This document shows, piece after piece, positions 8,204 to 15,376 of a DNA stretch of 19,296 nucleotides. The translations under genes were made by a program, and so were the position numbers. The stretch covers positions 26,248 through 45,543 of the forward strand of contig DBQJ01000020.1 in NCBI GenBank assembly GCA_002305205.1, read 5' to 3'. The DNA comes from a candidate division WWE3 bacterium UBA1397 (GTDB taxonomy: Bacteria > Patescibacteriota > WWE3 > UBA101185 > UBA10185). The notes below the pieces were generated by a model. It saw nothing but the letters and a program-made list of their open reading frames with translations, made no database searches and had not been told where the DNA came from. Position 1 is the first letter of the stretch. The number at the start of each line of letters is the position of its first letter.

Positions 8204-8871
8204 ATACAGGAAATGATAATATCAGCAAAATGATTTGGATCCAAACTGGCATTGCCTATTAATATCCCTTTTATACCGTTAATGTTATTTATTTTCTTTA
8301 CATTATCCCTATTTACAGAACCTCCGTATAGAATTTCTGCAGTTGGAGGAGTATTTTTTATGATCTCTTTAATCCCTTCCTCAATTTCCCCGGAATCTTT
8401 CTCACGATATTTTCCATCTTGAGATATATTGTTCGGATCTTCCCACGCCAGTATTGAATTTTCTTGAGAAAGTCCAGATAAATCTTCAATATTTCTAAAA
8501 CATGTTATTGGTTTAATTCCATATTTAAGACACAACCCTCTTTTTATTTCTACTATATCAGATGTTTCTTTTCTTTCGCTGTGTCCTAGAATACAGTATT
8601 CAGCCAAGCCTTTAATTTGAAAAGCACCTGTTTCTCCTGTGTGAGCCCCCTTATCATATTGGGATATATCTTGTATACCGGTTTTTAAATGAAATATATC
8701 TGCTATATGTTTAATAAAAAGTATATGAGCGTTAGAAGGACATAATATTACTTCTATGTTATTTAATACCTTCATATTTGTGAACAAAGGAGAATGGGTG
8801 AAGGTTTTAATCCATGTGTTTATATCTCTAAGATCCATATTCATTTTCCAGTTAGCTATAAAATATTTCAT
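8200..8871 (-). CDS. tpiA: Triosephosphate isomerase, compact form
   Basis: A 223-residue enzyme, shorter than the usual ~250, that interconverts dihydroxyacetone phosphate and glyceraldehyde 3-phosphate. Conserved active-site parts are NWKMN with Lys9, ILGHSER with His97, Glu144 in AWEDP, and the phosphate-binding LYGGSV (181-186) and GILIGNASL. The mobile loop 6 after the catalytic Glu is unusual: residues 145-160 are a polar, charged stretch instead of the common PVWAIGTG. The start ATG at 8871 puts NWKMN at its normal place. It lies six bases after the AOR-like gene and overlaps the LCP gene, within a glycolytic cluster. Confidence 0.95.
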   Translation of the reverse strand: MKYFIANWKMNMDLRDINTWIKTFTHSPLFTNMKVLNNIEVILCPSNAHILFIKHIADIFHLKTGIQDISQYDKGAHTGETGAFQIKGLAEYCILGHSERKETSDIVEIKRGLCLKYGIKPITCFRNIEDLSGLSQENSILAWEDPNNISQDGKYREKDSGEIEEGIKEIIKNTPPTAEILYGGSVNRDNVKKINNINGIKGILIGNASLDPNHFADIIISCI

Positions 8872-8877
8872 AAATAT

Positions 8878-9726
8878 TTAATTTAATCTCTTTAATGTTT
8901 CCTCAACAATAACCGGTAAATTTTCCAGGTCTTCATGAGTGTAATCATAACCTAAAACATTAAGACAGGAAAAGACTATCCCCAGATCAGAGTAGATTTT
9001 ATCTGCGTAATGGCATGATACCAGAGAGTGTACCAGTACATTACCTCCGATTTCACCGAATTTGGATTTACCGCAACCCATCGGGCAGTTGGAACACGAA
9101 GGATATATTCCTTTTTCCACTCTTACCTCGTTTATTTTATTTAAAATATTTTGATATAAGTTTTCATAATCTGAGAAATTATTGGGTTTATGAAATTCCG
9201 TTCCCGTTACTACCATACCCATTATATTTTTTTCAGATAATGTTTTGTAGAGAAAGTAATCAGGTGTGGAGAAGTAACTTTGTACCAATACATTATTCTT
9301 CTCATAATCTACAGATAAAATACTTCTTTTACCGGGAAGGCCCAATGTATTAATATCCATATCCGATGTCTTAATAGATACTGAAGTATTGGATATATCT
9401 AAAATAACCCTATCTTCCGATCTACCGCATATTACAATAGAGTCTAAACCAGAGAATTTCATTCTGGTGGACAAGTTTCCTCCAATATATAGATCTTCCA
9501 TTACCCCATCATCAGATAGAACAATACTTGTTTTTGAGGCAAAAGGAAAAAAACCATTTAATGGTCCTACAGAGAATATAACCGGATCTTTATCTCTATA
9601 CATTTCATACAAAGCAAGACCTAAACCTAACCCTCCGATATACACTCTTAAATCAGGGAGCCCTTTTACCTCGCTACTTCTTTTATTAAGATCTACTATT
9701 AATGCTTTTTTATTAACTATTTCCAT
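8878..9726 (-). CDS. Short aldehyde:ferredoxin oxidoreductase (AOR) family protein
   Basis: A 282-residue protein that aligns by eye with the first half of ~600-residue AOR-family tungsten/molybdenum enzymes. FSVGPLNGFFPF (51-62) matches the family's AGPLTG strand, GGNLSTRMKFSGLDSIVICG (82-101) matches the SGGYFGAELKFAGYDAIVVEG block, and LSEKNIMGMVVTGT (163-176) the SKNLKAIAVEG block. Cys211, Cys214 and Cys218 form the CxxCxxxC 4Fe-4S motif. It stops shortly afterwards (after a LNVLGYDYT segment), so the C-terminal half with the fourth cluster Cys and the other pterin-binding motifs is absent. The family's GGR pterin contact appears changed. The gene ends cleanly six bases before tpiA, with no decayed remainder. 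It follows the ferredoxin-like gene by five bases. Function and cofactor content are open. Confidence 0.85.
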   Translation of the reverse strand: MEIVNKKALIVDLNKRSSEVKGLPDLRVYIGGLGLGLALYEMYRDKDPVIFSVGPLNGFFPFASKTSIVLSDDGVMEDLYIGGNLSTRMKFSGLDSIVICGRSEDRVILDISNTSVSIKTSDMDINTLGLPGKRSILSVDYEKNNVLVQSYFSTPDYFLYKTLSEKNIMGMVVTGTEFHKPNNFSDYENLYQNILNKINEVRVEKGIYPSCSNCPMGCGKSKFGEIGGNVLVHSLVSCHYADKIYSDLGIVFSCLNVLGYDYTHEDLENLPVIVEETLKRLN

Positions 9727-9731
9727 AGCTA

Positions 9732-9986
9732 TTATTTTATTTCTTCCTCAATCTCAAAAACCATTTTAGGACATATTTTTTTTATTCTTTCAATGTTTAT
9801 TGTATTAGTTCTGGGGTCTACATCAGGAGTAAATACAGGATATTCATATCCATTATCATGTTTAGTCAATATTCTAATTAAAGATCCCTCCAGCCCTACT
9901 TTTTCAAGTTGTCTTTGGATTTCAAATACACACATCTCACATCCGTTGCAATCTTCCGGTTTGTCTATTTTTATAACTTTAGGCAT
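9732..9986 (-). CDS. Small ferredoxin-like 4Fe-4S protein
   Basis: An 84-residue protein with CxxCxxC at Cys13, Cys16 and Cys19 and a fourth Cys72 followed by Pro, the layout of a single 4Fe-4S ferredoxin. About 52 residues lie between the two Cys groups, and the second half-cluster of bacterial two-cluster ferredoxins is missing. It starts in a TAATG overlap with the pgk stop and ends five bases before the AOR-like gene, so the two are almost surely made together. The natural inference is an electron carrier or small subunit for the AOR-like protein, as known for several AOR-family enzymes. The basis is motif and context only. Confidence 0.85.
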   Translation of the reverse strand: MPKVIKIDKPEDCNGCEMCVFEIQRQLEKVGLEGSLIRILTKHDNGYEYPVFTPDVDPRTNTINIERIKKICPKMVFEIEEEIK

Positions 9987-10951
9987 TATTCCAGAGCTTC
10001 TATTCCCGGAAGTGTCCCTTCACTTAGGAATTGAAGCATAGCCCCTCCCCCTGTAGATGTAAAAGAATATTTACCAAGGAATCCAAATTTCTCAACAGCT
10101 GATATGGTATCCCCACCTCCAATTACAGACAAAGATCCATTGTCTGTGGTTTTAGATATTTGGAACGCAATACTTTTGGTTCCGTTCTGATACTTCGGAT
10201 CTTCAAACATTCCCATCGGTCCCGCCCACAATATTGTTTTGGACTTTTCAATTATTCTATTAAATTCTTTTACTGTTTCAGGACCGATATCTTTTCCATC
10301 AATATTATCCATAGGAAGTATCAAATTAGATGGAACATCTTCCTTCCAATCTTCTGCTAATTTACCTCCAAGAAGTACACAATCAGCAATATTTAGGAAT
10401 TTAACCACCGCAGGCTTTTTGCTTTCAAGCTTCACTCCGCCTACCACAAATACTAATGGTTTCTCCGGATTTTCAATTACAGTAATTAGTGTTTCAATCT
10501 CCTGTTGAAGATGAAATCCTGCATAGTGAGGAAGTATTTTAGGAATACTTACTATTGAAGTATGTTTTCTATGGCATGTAGCAAAACTTTCATTTACGTA
10601 CATATCAATTCCCTTGCATATTTCGTTAGCATACTCCATACTATTTTCTTCTTCTCTTGGATCAAATCTTAGATTTTCTAATATTTGAAAGTTTTGTGAT
10701 CCTAATTCTTCCTCAAAATAGGATTTTAAGTATTTAGTACTAAGTTCTTTTACATATTTCCCATCAGGTTTTCCTATATGGCCGGCTATTATAGGCATGG
10801 CTTCTTTATTTATAATATAGTTTAGTGTTTCCAGGGATGATTCCAGTCTATATTTTTCCTGAATTTTTCCGTTTTCTATAGGAACATCCAGATCACATCT
10901 TACAAGGATTCTATTTCCCCTTGAGATGGGAGCATCTTGTATTTTATTCAT
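9986..10951 (-). CDS. pgk: Phosphoglycerate kinase, compact form
   Basis: A 321-residue enzyme, well below the usual ~390-415. It carries the family motifs in order: RCDLDVP (18-24), LENLRF (91-96), NESFATCHRKH (120-130), GGVKLESK (171-178), GPMGMFE (244-250), GGGDTISAV (278-286) and STGGGAMLQFL (299-309). It makes ATP and 3-phosphoglycerate from 1,3-bisphosphoglycerate. The size loss is spread over both domains rather than being a single truncation, and both substrate-binding and nucleotide-binding ends are intact, so it should be active. It lies 48 bases after the GAPDH gene and overlaps the ferredoxin-like gene by one base. Confidence 0.96.
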   Translation of the reverse strand: MNKIQDAPISRGNRILVRCDLDVPIENGKIQEKYRLESSLETLNYIINKEAMPIIAGHIGKPDGKYVKELSTKYLKSYFEEELGSQNFQILENLRFDPREEENSMEYANEICKGIDMYVNESFATCHRKHTSIVSIPKILPHYAGFHLQQEIETLITVIENPEKPLVFVVGGVKLESKKPAVVKFLNIADCVLLGGKLAEDWKEDVPSNLILPMDNIDGKDIGPETVKEFNRIIEKSKTILWAGPMGMFEDPKYQNGTKSIAFQISKTTDNGSLSVIGGGDTISAVEKFGFLGKYSFTSTGGGAMLQFLSEGTLPGIEALE

Positions 10952-10999
10952 ACAGACATTTTATCACGCACACAGGGATAGTAATTATGTTGGGATTAT

Positions 11000-12076
11000 T
11001 TAGGAAACCATCATAGCCATTTCCACCAGTCTGTTGGAGTAGCCCCATTCGTTGTCATACCATGCTAGAATCTTAACCAAATCACCGTCAACTACTCTTG
11101 TCATGCTTAAATCAACGATTGAAGAATATATGCTACCGATTATATCCGATGAAGTAATAGGTTCATAAGTGGCATCCAATATATTTTTGTATTTTTCCAG
11201 TTTCTTTGCCTCAAGAAATGTTTTATTTACCTCTTCCGTTGTAGTTTTTTTACTAACCAGCATAGTTATATCAGATAAAGAACCTGTAATAATAGGAACT
11301 CTAACAGATATTCCGTCAAAAAGACCTTCCAGCTCAGGAATTACTTTTGTTGTAGCTTTGGCGGCACCTGTAGTTGTTGGGGACATATTATATCCCGATG
11401 CCCTGCTTCTTCTCATATCCAAATCTTCTCCAAAAGGTGCACTATCCACCACACTTTGATTATTAGTTAAAGCGTGAACAGTAGTCATAACGGATTTTAA
11501 TACTTTAAATTTCTTATTTACTATATCTATCACCGGTGATATGCAGTTTGTAGTACAGGAGGCATTTGAAATAATATTTTGTCCTAAATACTGGTCCTCA
11601 TTAACACCTAAAAGAAAGATGGGGACATTGCCTCCTTTAGTGGGTGCCGATACCACAACTTTTTTAGCCCCTCGTTTTATATGAACATCTGCAGAATTTT
11701 CTTGGGTAAATCTTCCGGTACATTCTAAAACAACATCAATATCTAATTCTTTCCAGGGAAGAAGTGTAGGATCTTTTTCTGCAAGAACCAAAGTTTTTTT
11801 ACCATTAACTACTAAATAATTTTCCCTGCCTTTTTTAGAAAAGAAGTCTTTTTCCCCTTTATTATCTTCTAAGCTGATTTTTTTTCCATCTTCTTCCAGA
11901 TAAATATCTTTATCGTATATACCATAAGCAGAGTCATATTTAAGAAGATGCGCAAGAACTCTGGGATTAGTTAAATCATTAACTGCTGATATTTCCAATC
12001 CTTGTTTTTCCAAAGCTATTTTAAAAGAGGATCTACCTATTCTTCCGAAACCATTTATTGCTATACGGGCAGACAT
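11000..12076 (-). CDS. gap: Glyceraldehyde-3-phosphate dehydrogenase
   Basis: A 358-residue type I GAPDH. NGFGRIGR (8-15) is the dinucleotide fold and Asp34 in VNDLTN favours NAD. The nucleophile is Cys174 in SNASCTTNC, with His201 in TTVHALTNNQ as base; DNEWGYS is at 341-347. It oxidises glyceraldehyde 3-phosphate to 1,3-bisphosphoglycerate, feeding the PGK encoded next. Residues about 52-88 hold a charged insertion, roughly 20 residues longer than in common enzymes, between the DSAYG turn and the LVVNGKK strand. The stretch around 254-270 also departs from the usual RVPTPNVS pattern. The gene follows thioredoxin by 22 bases. Confidence 0.96.
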   Translation of the reverse strand: MSARIAINGFGRIGRSSFKIALEKQGLEISAVNDLTNPRVLAHLLKYDSAYGIYDKDIYLEEDGKKISLEDNKGEKDFFSKKGRENYLVVNGKKTLVLAEKDPTLLPWKELDIDVVLECTGRFTQENSADVHIKRGAKKVVVSAPTKGGNVPIFLLGVNEDQYLGQNIISNASCTTNCISPVIDIVNKKFKVLKSVMTTVHALTNNQSVVDSAPFGEDLDMRRSRASGYNMSPTTTGAAKATTKVIPELEGLFDGISVRVPIITGSLSDITMLVSKKTTTEEVNKTFLEAKKLEKYKNILDATYEPITSSDIIGSIYSSIVDLSMTRVVDGDLVKILAWYDNEWGYSNRLVEMAMMVS

Positions 12077-12098
12077 ATTACTCTTATTTTAAACCCTA

Positions 12099-12365
12099 TT
12101 ACTTTAATTGGCTATCAAGCCATGCTTTAAGCATTTCTTTTGGCATAGCCCCTGTTTTTCTATCTATTTCCTTATCATCTTTTAATAAAACAAAAGTAGG
12201 GATACTTCCGATGTTATATTGCCCTGCAAGCTGTTCTTCTGCTTCTACATCTACTTTTTTAAATTCTATTCTATTTTCATAATCCTTTTCAATTTCTTCA
12301 AAAATCGGAGCCATCATTTTACATGGCCCACACCAATCAGCATAAAAATCTAAAAGTTTAAGCAT
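12099..12365 (-). CDS. trxA: Thioredoxin, short form
   Basis: An 88-residue thioredoxin-fold protein with the active site WCGPC at 11-15 and the cis-proline in IPT at 55-57. The N-terminal strand and helix of the usual ~105-residue protein are missing, as the sequence begins directly with the strand before the active site. It reduces disulfides in the cytoplasm. This is one of few genes here with a clear ribosome site: GGAG (12376-12373 on the minus strand), seven bases before the ATG. It is the first gene of the run that continues with GAPDH and PGK. Confidence 0.95.
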   Translation of the reverse strand: MLKLLDFYADWCGPCKMMAPIFEEIEKDYENRIEFKKVDVEAEEQLAGQYNIGSIPTFVLLKDDKEIDRKTGAMPKEMLKAWLDSQLK

Positions 12366-12372
12366 ATTTATT

Positions 12373-12376
12373 CTCC
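12373..12376 (-). promoter_or_regulatory. Shine-Dalgarno site of the thioredoxin gene
   Basis: GGAG on the minus strand lies seven bases before the thioredoxin ATG and supports that start. It stands out because most genes in the window have no such site. Confidence 0.6.
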
Positions 12377-12402
12377 AAATATTTAAACTACATTGAACGA
12401 GG

Positions 12403-12418
12403 TATATGATAACATAAT
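12403..12418. promoter_or_regulatory. Divergent promoter/operator element between thioredoxin and carboxypeptidase genes
   Basis: The 68-base gap between the divergent genes contains TATGATAACATA (12405-12416), an exact copy, in inverted orientation, of the 12 bases at 3585-3596 between murJ and rpsT. It offers -10-like hexamers on both strands (TATGAT and CATAAT on plus; TATGTT and TATCAT on minus). A TTGAAC at 12393-12398 is a possible but badly spaced -35 (14 bases from CATAAT). The shared element is certain as sequence; its role is inferred. Confidence 0.45.
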
Positions 12419-12433
12419 CCTTAACTAACTCCT

Positions 12434-13408
12434 ATGCAAGATATAAGAAAGAAAATCTCTTTTTTTTGGTTTATACTTGTTCCCCTCCTTTTTTTAATAG
12501 TAATAAATATACGTAAAATTATTCCTCAATTGAACCCCAAAGAATATCAAAGAAGGGATATTGTTAAAGAAATATATTATGAAACACAGAAGAATAAGAA
12601 AGAAAAAGATAATACATGGGAATTGAAAAGAGTACAAAGTATAGGAGAAGATGCCCCAGTAATATTTGGTACAAATGCAATTTTAATAGATAACAACAAT
12701 GGAAATATATTGTATGAGATAAATTCCGGTGAAAGGAGGCCTATTGCCAGTTTGGTAAAGATAATGACGGCTGTAGTTGCTCTGGAACATAAAAACCTGG
12801 ATGATATTATTCCCGTTTCCCCTTTAGCTGCTGGGATTGGTGAGAATTCCATGGGTTTATCGGCAGGAGAAAAATATACTCTCAGGGAGTTGATGTATGG
12901 AATGATGCTTAATTCGGGGAACGATTCAGCTTCAGCTATTGCGGAAGGAGTAGCAGGGAACATAGACAATTTTGTTAGATGGATGAATATGAAATCAGAT
13001 GAACTTAATTTAAAAGATACTCATTTTTCAGATCCGAGCGGTCTTAATGATTCTTCATATAGTACAGCAGCCGATTTGGCAGTATTGACCAACTATGCTT
13101 TAGAATATCCTGAATTTAGAGAGATAATAAAAACAATAGAAATGGAAATACCGTATTCCGAAAATCATAAATATATTTATCTTTATAACCAAACTAATCT
13201 TCTTACTACCTATCCCGGAGTGGCAGGAGTAAAAACAGGATATACTGAGGAAGCAGGTCTATGTTTGGTTACTTATGTAAATAACGAAGATAGGGAATTA
13301 ATAGGTGTAGTTCTAAATAGTACTGATAGAAAGGGGGATATGATCCAGATGCTTGATTACGGATATTCTCTTTTCAATATGAAGATAGAACATCATCTTT
13401 TAGATTGA
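12434..13408 (+). CDS. D-alanyl-D-alanine carboxypeptidase (peptidase S11, PBP5/6 type)
   Basis: A 324-residue protein with an N-terminal hydrophobic segment (about 8-25) acting as membrane anchor or signal, a charged linker, and an S11 penicillin-binding domain (about 76-318). The three active-site motifs are present: SxxK as Ser106-LVK109, SGN at 161-163 and KTG at 267-269. It should trim the terminal D-Ala of peptidoglycan stem peptides outside the membrane. The C-terminal extra domain and amphipathic anchor of classical PBP5 are absent, so anchoring is probably by the N-terminal helix. It is divergent from the thioredoxin gene and followed 19 bases later by the helicase gene. Confidence 0.94.
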   Translation: MQDIRKKISFFWFILVPLLFLIVINIRKIIPQLNPKEYQRRDIVKEIYYETQKNKKEKDNTWELKRVQSIGEDAPVIFGTNAILIDNNNGNILYEINSGERRPIASLVKIMTAVVALEHKNLDDIIPVSPLAAGIGENSMGLSAGEKYTLRELMYGMMLNSGNDSASAIAEGVAGNIDNFVRWMNMKSDELNLKDTHFSDPSGLNDSSYSTAADLAVLTNYALEYPEFREIIKTIEMEIPYSENHKYIYLYNQTNLLTTYPGVAGVKTGYTEEAGLCLVTYVNNEDRELIGVVLNSTDRKGDMIQMLDYGYSLFNMKIEHHLLD

Positions 13409-13414
13409 CAATGA

Positions 13415-13420
13415 TATTAT
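13415..13420 (+). promoter_or_regulatory. Possible -10 box just before the helicase GTG start
   Basis: TATTAT lies seven bases before the GTG of the UvrD/PcrA gene, a spacing that would start the transcript at or near the start codon. No good -35 is seen at the expected distance. Weak on its own; it fits the pattern before ksgA and the first FemAB gene. Confidence 0.25.
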
Positions 13421-13427
13421 TCTAATT

Positions 13428-15362
13428 GTGAAAAGCATTAACTTCTTTAAAGAACTTAATTCAGTACAGATAGATGCCGTTACTCATTTTTTAGGACCGG
13501 CGTTAGTGGTAGCAGGTCCGGGCAGTGGTAAAACCAGGGTATTGACCCACAGAGTAGTAAATTTGATATTTGAACATGATATTTCTGAAACCAATATATT
13601 ATGTGTGACTTTTACTAATAAGGCATCAAATGAGATAAAGAACAGGGTGAGTAATTTATTACCCGGGAAACCCAAACTCCCTTGGAGCGGAACTTTCCAT
13701 TCAATATGCGCAAGGATTCTGAGAAAAGACGGTTACTGCATAGGTATACCACCTTCTTATGTAATATTTGATACAGATGATCAGGATGCAGCAATAAAAG
13801 GAATTATTAAGGATTTTGGCATCGATCCTAAGAAATTTCATCCCCGTATGGTTTCTGAAACTATCTCCAGTGCTAAATCTGAATTAGTAAAACCGGAAGA
13901 ATATTCATCTTACGCTCAAGGTTATTACCAAAGAACAGTTGCAAAAATATTCCCTGAATATGAAAAAAGACTAAAAGCGATGAATGCTTTGGATTTTGAT
14001 AATTTACTTTCCGAAACAGTCAGACTCTTTACAGAGATTCCTGAAGTTCTTCTAAAGTATCAGGATTTATTTTCTTTTATTTTGGTTGATGAGTATCAGG
14101 ATACAAATAAAGCACAGTATGTACTGTCTTCTTTATTAGCTAAAAAGCATAGGAATATATTTGCAGTCGGAGATATGTCCCAAGCAATTTATGGTTTTAG
14201 AGGTGCAGATTTTAGAAATATATTGAATTTTCAAAACGATTACCCCGAAGCCAGAATATATAACTTAGCTCAGAATTACAGATCTACACAGAATATTTTA
14301 GAAGCAGCTAAGAATATTATTAAAAATAATTCTACATACATTCCTTTGGATTTATGGACTCAGAATGGGGAGGGAGATAAACTTCTTCTTTTTACCGGAA
14401 GTTCAGGAGTAGAAGAGGCCGATTTTATAACAGAGCAAATAAAGGATTTGAATAAAGATGGAGTGCAGCATAAGGATATTGCAGTACTTTATCGTACTAA
14501 TGCACAATCACGTAATATTGAAGAACATCTGATCAAAAACAATATCCCGTATAAAATATATGGGGGGCAGAGATTTTATTCCAGAAGGGAAATTAAAGAT
14601 ATTATTTCTTACCTTCGTATAATTTATAATCCCAAAGACTATATATCCTGGGAAAGAGTAATTAATGTTCCGGCAAGGGGTATAGGAAAGAAGAGTATAG
14701 AAAAACTTAAAGAAAATGATTGGGATATCAATGAGATTGAGGAGAAAACTAATTTACCAATTGGCAAGTGGATTAGAAATATAGAAACATTAACAACCAC
14801 AGAGTTAATGGAAGAAGTATTAAAGGATACCGGCTATATTGAGTATCTCAATGACGGATCTGAAGAAGGTATGGAAAGAATAGAAAACATACAAGAATTA
14901 AAATCCGTTGCATCTCAATTTCCTAATCCCGAAGAATTCTTAGAAAATGTTTCTTTGATAGAAAGTTCCTCAAAGCCTAATTCAGATATGTATGATGCAG
15001 TAAATTTAATGACAGTGCATGCTTCAAAAGGTATGGAGTTTCTCTATGTATTTTTAGTCGGAATGGAAGAAGGGTTGTTCCCCCATTCCCAATCATTAGG
15101 CGAGTTGATGGATTTAGAAGAAGAAAGGAGATTATGTTATGTGGCACTAACCAGAGCTATGAAAAAGATATTTTTAACTAATGTTAGATCCAGACTATAT
15201 TTTGGGAATATTCAATCAAATCCTCCCAGTAGATTCCTTTCCGAAATACCAGGACCTTTAATAGAATATAAGGGGTTAAAAATTACATTCAGAAAAAACG
15301 GTAATGAGGATCAATTTCTCGATGATCTGGAGTTTGATAGAACTAATTTTTCTTGGGATTGA
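13428..15362 (+). CDS. pcrA: UvrD/PcrA-type superfamily 1 DNA helicase
   Basis: A 644-residue 3'-5' helicase with all SF1 motifs: Q motif near LNSVQIDAV (10-18), Walker A AGPGSGKT (29-36), Ia TFTNKAS (61-67), II LVDEYQDT (219-226), III GDMSQAIYGFRGA (248-260), IV NYRSTQNI (283-290), V TVHASKGMEF (529-538) and VI YVALTRA (571-577). It is shorter than typical PcrA/UvrD (about 720) and lacks the C-terminal extension; the 2B region is also reduced. Expected roles are excision repair and removal of proteins from DNA. The start is a GTG; the Q motif begins about ten residues later, which supports it. Whether it is UvrD or PcrA cannot be told by eye. Confidence 0.94.
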   Translation: MKSINFFKELNSVQIDAVTHFLGPALVVAGPGSGKTRVLTHRVVNLIFEHDISETNILCVTFTNKASNEIKNRVSNLLPGKPKLPWSGTFHSICARILRKDGYCIGIPPSYVIFDTDDQDAAIKGIIKDFGIDPKKFHPRMVSETISSAKSELVKPEEYSSYAQGYYQRTVAKIFPEYEKRLKAMNALDFDNLLSETVRLFTEIPEVLLKYQDLFSFILVDEYQDTNKAQYVLSSLLAKKHRNIFAVGDMSQAIYGFRGADFRNILNFQNDYPEARIYNLAQNYRSTQNILEAAKNIIKNNSTYIPLDLWTQNGEGDKLLLFTGSSGVEEADFITEQIKDLNKDGVQHKDIAVLYRTNAQSRNIEEHLIKNNIPYKIYGGQRFYSRREIKDIISYLRIIYNPKDYISWERVINVPARGIGKKSIEKLKENDWDINEIEEKTNLPIGKWIRNIETLTTTELMEEVLKDTGYIEYLNDGSEEGMERIENIQELKSVASQFPNPEEFLENVSLIESSSKPNSDMYDAVNLMTVHASKGMEFLYVFLVGMEEGLFPHSQSLGELMDLEEERRLCYVALTRAMKKIFLTNVRSRLYFGNIQSNPPSRFLSEIPGPLIEYKGLKITFRKNGNEDQFLDDLEFDRTNFSWD

Positions 15363-15364
15363 GA

Positions 15365-15370
15365 TATAAT
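15365..15370 (+). promoter_or_regulatory. -10 box (TATAAT) six bases before ksgA
   Basis: A perfect TATAAT is followed by exactly six bases and then the ksgA ATG at 15377. Transcription would begin on or beside the A of the start codon, giving a leaderless mRNA. It also argues for ATG 15377 over the in-frame ATG at 15353, which lies upstream of this box. No clear -35 is present. Confidence 0.5.
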
Positions 15371-15376
15371 AAAGAT

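Noticed and set aside
9015..9353. Plus-strand open frame of 112 codons, and similar ones at 9389-9769, 9793-10041, 10239-10508 and 11169-11459
   Set aside because: All are antisense to conserved genes (AOR-like, ferredoxin, pgk, gap) and give low-complexity or aromatic-rich products with no recognisable domain.
8881..9726. The AOR-like gene as a pseudogene fragment
   Set aside because: It keeps a clean frame with conserved blocks and all three Cys, sits in tight spacing on both sides, and no remnant of the missing half follows. Decay cannot be fully excluded without relatives.
10952..10999. Promoter for pgk in the gap after gap
   Set aside because: A GATAAAAT stretch lies a few bases before the ATG on the minus strand, but there is no -35 and the match is poor in AT-rich DNA; pgk is more simply read from the upstream transcript.
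15353..15376. ksgA start at the upstream in-frame ATG 15353
   Set aside because: It would add eight residues overlapping the helicase end and lies upstream of the TATAAT box; family similarity begins at 15377.
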